Below are positions 24,335 through 29,215 of a stretch of 29,215 bases of DNA, in pieces. Made by a program: the position numbers and the translations under genes. Source of the stretch: an uncultured Eubacteriales bacterium (lineage in GTDB: Bacteria > Bacillota > Clostridia > Christensenellales > CAG-138). The notes under the pieces were generated by a model, which was not told where the DNA came from, did not search any database, and saw only the letters and a list, made by a program, of their open reading frames with translations. Each line of letters begins with the position of its first letter. The stretch's first letter is position 1. Location: contig UQOG01000012.1 of the NCBI GenBank assembly GCA_900542615.1, forward strand, positions 1 through 29,215, given 5' to 3'.

Positions 24335-25966
24335 TTGAAAGAAATGACGATAAACGGAGCATTGCTCAAAGAAATGTTCCTTACCGGCGCCGCGCTTTTG
24401 GAAAAGAACAAAGCGCATATCGATTCCCTAAACGTCTTCCCCGTTCCGGATGGAGATACGGGTACCAACATGTCCATGACCATGCAGAGCGCTGTGCGTG
24501 AGATCAAATCCAGCGCCTGCGATACCGTGGGCGAGGTGGCGGCAGCGGCTTCCCTGGGGTCCCTCAAGGGCGCCCGGGGCAACAGCGGCGTTATCCTTTC
24601 CCAGATCTTCCGGGGCTTTGCCCGGGCGCTGGACGGCAAGGAGGAAATGGACGCCGCCATGCTGGCCGTGGCCCTCAAAACCGGCACGGAAGCCGCTTAT
24701 AAGGCGGTGATGAAGCCCAAGGAAGGCACCATGCTCACCGTTTCCCGCATGATCAGCGAAAGGGTGGGCCAGGCCAGCGCCGATGGCGCCAACGTATACA
24801 AGCTGGTGGATATCATCATCGAGGAAGGGGAAGCCGCTCTGAAGATTACGCCGGATCTGCTCCCTGTCCTGAAGGAAGCCGGCGTGGTGGATAGCGGCGG
24901 CAAAGGTTTGCTCACCATTTTCCGGGGCTTCAAGATGGCCCTGGATGGGGAAGAGGTAGACGACCTGCCCATTGAAGCGGTGGAAGCATCCAGCAATGAG
25001 GACAACCTTACCCTGGACGATGTCAATGATATCACCTACGGCTATTGCACGGAGTTTTTCATCATCCACCTGGATGAAAACTTCTCCGAAACGGAGCTGG
25101 ATAAATTCCGGGATAAGCTGATGAAGATCGGCGACAGCGTGGTGGTGGCCCACGATACGGGCTTTGTGAAGGTGCATGTCCACTCCAACGCGCCGGGCAA
25201 GATCCTGCAGCTGGCCCTGCGGCTGGGCGAGCTGGATAAGCTCAAAATCGAAAACATGCGGGAGCAGAACCGGGAGATCCAGGCCAAGCTCAAGGAGAGC
25301 GAGAAGGAATGCGCCATGGTGGCGGTCAGCACGGGCGCCGGCATCGACGCGGTGTTCACCGAGCTGGGGGTGGAGGGCCTGATCCAAGGCGGCCAAACCA
25401 TGAACCCCAGCATCGATACCATCTCCAAGGCCATCCGCCGGGTGAACGCCCGCAATGTGTTCATCCTGCCCAACAATTCCAATATCATCCTGGCTGCCCA
25501 GCAGGCGGCGGAGCTGAGCGAGCGCAATGTGATCGTCCTGCCCACCAAAACCATCGTCCAGGGCATCAGCGCCGCCACCGCCTATCTGGATGGCGAGCCT
25601 GTGGCGGATAACGAAGCACGGATGCGGGCCGCGGCGGAGCGGGTGATCTCCGGCTCCGTGACCTACGCGGTGCGGGACACCTCCTTCAACGGCACCAAAA
25701 TCGAGAAGGGCAACATCATCGGCCTGATGGGCAGCAGCATCGTTTCCGTTGGCAACAACGTGGACGAAGCCTCCTTGGCTTTGCTGGATAAAATGATGGA
25801 AAACGCCCCGGAGGACAGCGTCATCACCCTGTTCTATGGGGAGGGCGTGGACGACGGCAACGCCCAGGCCCTGCTGGAAACCATGGAAGAAAAGTATCCG
25901 GAAGCGGAGTTTGTCTGCCAGAGCGGCGGCCAGCCCCTGTACTATTACTACATCGCCGTGGAATGA
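24335..25966 (+). CDS. DAK2/DegV-type fatty acid kinase subunit, YloV / FakA-like
   Basis: 543 residues. The N-terminal DhaL (DAK2) domain has the nucleotide and metal motif VFPVPDGDTGTNMSMTMQ near residue 30. A middle linker and a C-terminal domain follow (YCTEFFIIH, VHVHSNAPGKI, VFILPNNSNI). Proteins of this layout phosphorylate fatty acids bound to FakB (DegV) proteins. The TTG at 24335 is selected by GGGAGG about nine bases before it; ATG at 24344 is less well placed. The stop overlaps the recG start (ATGA). No fakB gene is in the window. Confidence 0.93.
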   Translation: MKEMTINGALLKEMFLTGAALLEKNKAHIDSLNVFPVPDGDTGTNMSMTMQSAVREIKSSACDTVGEVAAAASLGSLKGARGNSGVILSQIFRGFARALDGKEEMDAAMLAVALKTGTEAAYKAVMKPKEGTMLTVSRMISERVGQASADGANVYKLVDIIIEEGEAALKITPDLLPVLKEAGVVDSGGKGLLTIFRGFKMALDGEEVDDLPIEAVEASSNEDNLTLDDVNDITYGYCTEFFIIHLDENFSETELDKFRDKLMKIGDSVVVAHDTGFVKVHVHSNAPGKILQLALRLGELDKLKIENMREQNREIQAKLKESEKECAMVAVSTGAGIDAVFTELGVEGLIQGGQTMNPSIDTISKAIRRVNARNVFILPNNSNIILAAQQAAELSERNVIVLPTKTIVQGISAATAYLDGEPVADNEARMRAAAERVISGSVTYAVRDTSFNGTKIEKGNIIGLMGSSIVSVGNNVDEASLALLDKMMENAPEDSVITLFYGEGVDDGNAQALLETMEEKYPEAEFVCQSGGQPLYYYYIAVE

Positions 25967-27990
25967 GACCCGACGCACCCTTAACCAGCCTCAAAGGCAT
26001 AGGCCCGCGCCGAGCGGAAACGCTGGGCAAGCTGGGCCTTTTTTCTGTGAAGGCGCTTTTGCGCTTTGCTCCCCGGGATTATCGGGACTATAGCCGCGTG
26101 CATCTGGCGGGGGAGGCCGCCCATGGCCAGGACGGGGCCTTTGCCCTCACCCTTTGCAGCCAGCCTCGCCTGGCCCGCATTCCCGGCCGGGGCCGGCTGA
26201 ATATCCTGACCGTCTCCGGCCAGGACGCCTCCGGCAAGCTGACCCTTACCTGGTTCAACCAGCCCTACCGCCAGGCCCAGCTCAAGGAGGGCCAATCGGT
26301 CATCGCCTGCGGCCGGGTGGACCGAAGCCGGGGCGCCCGGCTGGTAAACCCCGCCCTTTACCCCGCCCTGCCCGGCATATTGCCCATCTACCCCATGACC
26401 CGGGGTCTGTCCCAGCCCCTGCTGCGGGACGCCATCCGGGCCGGATTGGAAGCGGCGTTGCAGGAAATGCCGGATCTCCTGCCCCCCGCCCTTTCCGCGC
26501 GGTATGGGCTGATGCCCTTTCAGCAAGCCCTGGCAACCCTGCATTTCCCCAAGGATTTTGCCAGCCTAGCCCGGGCCCGCCGCCGGCTGGCCTTTGAGGA
26601 TCTGCTGCTGTTTCGGCTAATGCTGGCTGCCATGGGAAGCAAACGCAAAGCCGCTGCGCCGCCCCTGGACGGCGCCCAGGCCCTTTCTGCGTTCCTGCCC
26701 CTGCTCCCCTTCTCCCCCACCCAGGCCCAACGCCGGGCCATGGAGGAGATCTGCCGGGATCTGAGCGCCGGCAAGGCCATGAACCGGCTCATCCAGGGGG
26801 ACGTGGGCAGCGGCAAAACCGCCGTGGCCTTCTATGCCATGTACGCGGTGATGGAAGCGGGGGGCCAGGCAGCCCTTATGGCCCCCACGGAGATATTGGC
26901 CCGGCAGCATTACGAAAAGCTGCTCGCCCTCTTTGGCCCCCACCGGGTACGGCTGCTGCTGGGGGATATGAAGGCCAGCCAGCGCGCCGAAGCCTGGGAC
27001 GCCTTGTCCCGCGGCCAGGCCAGCATTGCGGTGGGCACCCATGCCCTATTGCGGCAGGAGGGCATGTTTTCCAACCTCCAGCTTATCGTCACCGACGAAC
27101 AGCACCGCTTTGGAGTCAGCCAACGGGCGGCCATCCAAAACAAGGGCAATGCCGGCGTCCATGTGCTGGTCATGAGCGCCACCCCCATCCCCCGCACCTT
27201 GGCCCTGCTCCTGTACGGGGATCTGGAGGTCTCCCGGATCGATCAGCTGCCCCCCGGCCGCAAGCCCGTACAGACCAAGCTGGTCCCTCCCTCCAAGGCC
27301 AAGGACATGTACGCCTTCATCCGGGATCAGGCCCAAGCCGGCAGGCAGGCCTATATCGTATGCCCCCTGGTGGAGGAAAATGAAGATTTGCCTGGGGTGC
27401 CGGGGGCGGTTCAGCTATACCGAAGGCTGGAAAAGGCCTTCCCTTCGGTGCGCTTCGGCCTGCTCCACGGCCAGCAGCCCCCCAAGGAAAAAGAAGCTGT
27501 CGCCGCCGCCTTCCGCGCCGGCCAGATCCAGGTGCTGGTGTCCACCACCGTGATCGAGGTGGGGGTGGATGTGCCCAACGCCACCGTGATGGCCATCGAG
27601 CACGCCGACCGCTTCGGCCTTGCCCAGCTCCATCAGCTGCGGGGCCGTGTGGGCCGGGGGGAACACGCGGCCTATTGCTTCCTGCTGTGCGGTCCGGATC
27701 CCGGAGATGCCGCCATCGCCCGGCTCCACATGCTTACCTCCACCCAGGATGGCTTCGCCATCGCGGAAGCGGATCTGGCCCAACGGGGCCCCGGGGATTT
27801 CCTGGGCACCCGGCAACACGGCCTATCCGCCTTCACCGCCGCCAGCCTGGCGGGCGACGTGGGCATTTTACAGGAGGTCCAGGAGGCGGCCCAGGCCCTA
27901 TTGGCTGCCCCTTCCCCCGAATCCCAGCCCCTGCTTCAGCTGGCCCAGGCCCGCCTTGCCGCCCTGGCGGAAGAGGTCGTTGGAAATTAA
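25963..27990 (+). CDS. recG: ATP-dependent DNA helicase RecG
   Basis: 675 residues. An N-terminal wedge / OB-fold part (LTSLKGIGPRRAETLGKLGL) serves branched DNA binding. The helicase part has Walker A GDVGSGKTAV, box II VTDEQHRFG, motif III VMSATPIPRTL and a C-terminal helicase domain with LRGRVGRGEH. RecG rewinds stalled forks and processes recombination junctions. The ATG overlaps the yloV stop by ATGA, so it is translationally coupled. The length fits the family and no damage is seen. Confidence 0.97.
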   Translation: MRPDAPLTSLKGIGPRRAETLGKLGLFSVKALLRFAPRDYRDYSRVHLAGEAAHGQDGAFALTLCSQPRLARIPGRGRLNILTVSGQDASGKLTLTWFNQPYRQAQLKEGQSVIACGRVDRSRGARLVNPALYPALPGILPIYPMTRGLSQPLLRDAIRAGLEAALQEMPDLLPPALSARYGLMPFQQALATLHFPKDFASLARARRRLAFEDLLLFRLMLAAMGSKRKAAAPPLDGAQALSAFLPLLPFSPTQAQRRAMEEICRDLSAGKAMNRLIQGDVGSGKTAVAFYAMYAVMEAGGQAALMAPTEILARQHYEKLLALFGPHRVRLLLGDMKASQRAEAWDALSRGQASIAVGTHALLRQEGMFSNLQLIVTDEQHRFGVSQRAAIQNKGNAGVHVLVMSATPIPRTLALLLYGDLEVSRIDQLPPGRKPVQTKLVPPSKAKDMYAFIRDQAQAGRQAYIVCPLVEENEDLPGVPGAVQLYRRLEKAFPSVRFGLLHGQQPPKEKEAVAAAFRAGQIQVLVSTTVIEVGVDVPNATVMAIEHADRFGLAQLHQLRGRVGRGEHAAYCFLLCGPDPGDAAIARLHMLTSTQDGFAIAEADLAQRGPGDFLGTRQHGLSAFTAASLAGDVGILQEVQEAAQALLAAPSPESQPLLQLAQARLAALAEEVVGN

Positions 27991-28045
27991 ACGGCGTTGC
28001 GGCCCTGACGTCCAAGGCAATACCAACAAAAGGAGGCGCTTCGAC

Positions 28046-28456
28046 TTGGATCCCAAAGCTTTGATCAAACACTTCTATGAAGACATCGTTTCAAAAAACC
28101 TGCTGGAGCAGCTTCCGGAATATGTTTCCCAGGACTGCTTATCCATCGACGGGGCGCACTGTTCTCCCCTGGGGGTAGATGGAATGCGGCAGCATTTATT
28201 GGCGGTGCGCAGCACCTATCCCGCCTATTCCATGCAGATCCTTCGCCAGTATGGGGAGGGCGAATATGTGATCTCCGTCTTTGTCATGGAGGGCCTGCAT
28301 GAGGGGGAATTCCTGGGGATACAGCCTTCCCACAAACGGCTTTCCTTCACCGGCATCAATATCGATCGGGTGGCCCAGGGGAAGATTGTGGAGCACGGCG
28401 GCGCCGTCAACACCTTCGAAACGCTGTACGCCCATGGTTTGATCCGGCCGGTTTAG
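28046..28456 (+). CDS. SnoaL-like / NTF2-fold protein
   Basis: About 136 residues. The pattern KALIKHFYEDIVSKNLLEQL, then GVDGMRQHLLAVRSTYPAYS, and then alternating strands ending with VEHGGAVNTFETLYAHGLI fits the SnoaL-like ester-cyclase group of the NTF2 fold. The TTG at 28046 is chosen because AAAGGAGG stands nine bases upstream. Such proteins bind small hydrophobic ligands in a cone-shaped pocket and may be enzymes. It follows recG by 55 bases and may be co-transcribed. The substrate is unknown. Confidence 0.8.
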   Translation: MDPKALIKHFYEDIVSKNLLEQLPEYVSQDCLSIDGAHCSPLGVDGMRQHLLAVRSTYPAYSMQILRQYGEGEYVISVFVMEGLHEGEFLGIQPSHKRLSFTGINIDRVAQGKIVEHGGAVNTFETLYAHGLIRPV

Positions 28457-28700
28457 CGCCGTCCCCGTGTTGCCGCCCCGAAAAATAGAGCCCCGGCCTT
28501 TATTCCGAAACCGGATAGGCCCTTGTGGGGGGCGCGTTTCCCCTGCCGCACCCCTAAAAGGGCTGCCTGTCCCCGGCGGCGCTTAATAGGGCCCCCAAGT
28601 CCAAGGACCCTTTCCGCTTCTTTCCCCCACGAGGTGCGTTCGCCACTTCAACCGGCCTATTTTGGCCATGGACGGAGGAAGAAAACCAGAGAGGTATTAT

Positions 28701-29156
28701 ATGATCGTCAGACAGATCGGCGCCGGGGAGATTGCTCCGGCCATCCAGCTCATATGGGACACCTTTTTACAGTTTGAGGCACCTGATTATTCCAACGAAG
28801 GGGTACGGGCCTTTCGATCTTTTATTGAAAACCGTGAGATTGTGGCGTCACTGGAATTCTTTGGCGCATACGAAAACGGCCAATTAAGGGGCGTTCTTGC
28901 CACCAACGCCCATCGACGGCACATATGCTGCTTTTTCGTGGACGCCCGTTTCCACCGACAGGGGATCGGCAGGAAATTATGGGAGTTCCTTTTGGCCAAC
29001 AGCGTCCATGGGGAATTTACAGTGCATTCCTCCCCGTATGCTGTGCCGGTTTATCATAAGCTGGGATTTGTGGATATGGATGTGGAACAGATAGCGGACG
29101 GTATACGCTTTACCCCCATGCGCTACCTGCGGGGCCACATGCCGTCCGATGCCTAG
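28701..29156 (+). CDS. GNAT family N-acetyltransferase
   Basis: 151 residues. The acetyl-CoA binding motif is visible in CCFFVDARFHRQGIGRKLWE (pattern RxxGxG), followed by the C-terminal strand and helix with PVYHKLGFVDMD, which is typical of GNAT enzymes. ATG at 28701 is preceded by GAGAGG; the frame is open upstream to 28662. The acceptor substrate cannot be predicted. The gene lies after 244 bases without recognisable features. G+C-rich DNA follows to the window end. Confidence 0.88.
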   Translation: MIVRQIGAGEIAPAIQLIWDTFLQFEAPDYSNEGVRAFRSFIENREIVASLEFFGAYENGQLRGVLATNAHRRHICCFFVDARFHRQGIGRKLWEFLLANSVHGEFTVHSSPYAVPVYHKLGFVDMDVEQIADGIRFTPMRYLRGHMPSDA

Positions 29157-29215
29157 CCGGATCCCGCCGGGGGGCGGCGGCGGGCGCGCTGGGCGCGCCC
29201 TGGGCCGAAGGGGCC

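Noticed and set aside
24428..25978. A 516-codon minus-strand frame
   Set aside because: It is antisense to yloV, whose protein is a clear family member; the antisense product has His/Gly/Gln-rich shadow composition.

Overview
The window comes from a spore-forming Bacillota (Clostridia-type) chromosome with fairly high G+C. The evidence is a pair of alpha/beta-type small acid-soluble spore protein genes, the Asp23/YloU - YloV/FakA - RecG gene order typical of Firmicutes, AzlCD, and strong AAAGGAGG-type ribosome sites that often serve TTG or GTG starts. No species can be named from the sequence alone.

Left part (about 600-15215): a complete type I-E CRISPR-Cas locus, all on the minus strand, in the order cas3-cas8e-cse2-cas7e-cas5e-cas6e-cas1-cas2, followed by a leader and an array of 55 repeats and 54 spacers (2199-5520). 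The genes are tightly packed with overlapping or near-abutting ends and look like one operon. The degenerate terminal repeat lies at 2199, so the leader end is at 5520 next to cas2. cas2 is a Cas2-DnaQ fusion whose DnaQ half is decayed: it has an in-frame TAG, ExoI Asp is Asn, and ExoIII His is Arg. Its Cas2 half appears to need a non-ATG start inside the end of cas1.

The locus looks like an island inserted at the 5' end of a low-molecular-weight protein tyrosine phosphatase (LMW-PTP) gene. The intact phosphatase begins at 623 on the left flank. A 15-codon relic of the same gene start sits at 15224, just downstream of azlD. The two copies match at 27 of 30 positions with a 16-bp identical core. 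Next to the left copy is a decayed Tn916-family integrase pseudogene (about 671-1302, catalytic domain lost). The ancestral order was probably azlC-azlD-phosphatase.

Right part (15255-29156): azlCD (minus); a small DUF2007-like gene and a free-standing DEDDh exonuclease (plus); a minus-strand operon of two ABC exporter half-transporters plus a lipase-like hydrolase, with asymmetric ATP sites and a roughly 285-nt 5' leader holding a possible attenuator; a repeat-rich non-coding stretch of about 0.8 kb; two spore protein genes; then plus-strand yloU-yloV-recG, a SnoaL-like gene and a GNAT acetyltransferase. A 52-bp hairpin-containing element occurs in two identical, oppositely oriented copies (1-52 and 22874-22925).

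Functionally, cas3 to cas6e supply Cascade and the Cas3 nuclease, and cas1-cas2 supply spacer acquisition. The array shows strong non-random structure: the leader-side base of 45 of 54 spacers is a pyrimidine in crRNA sense, and two pairs of spacers derive from overlapping homologous targets.
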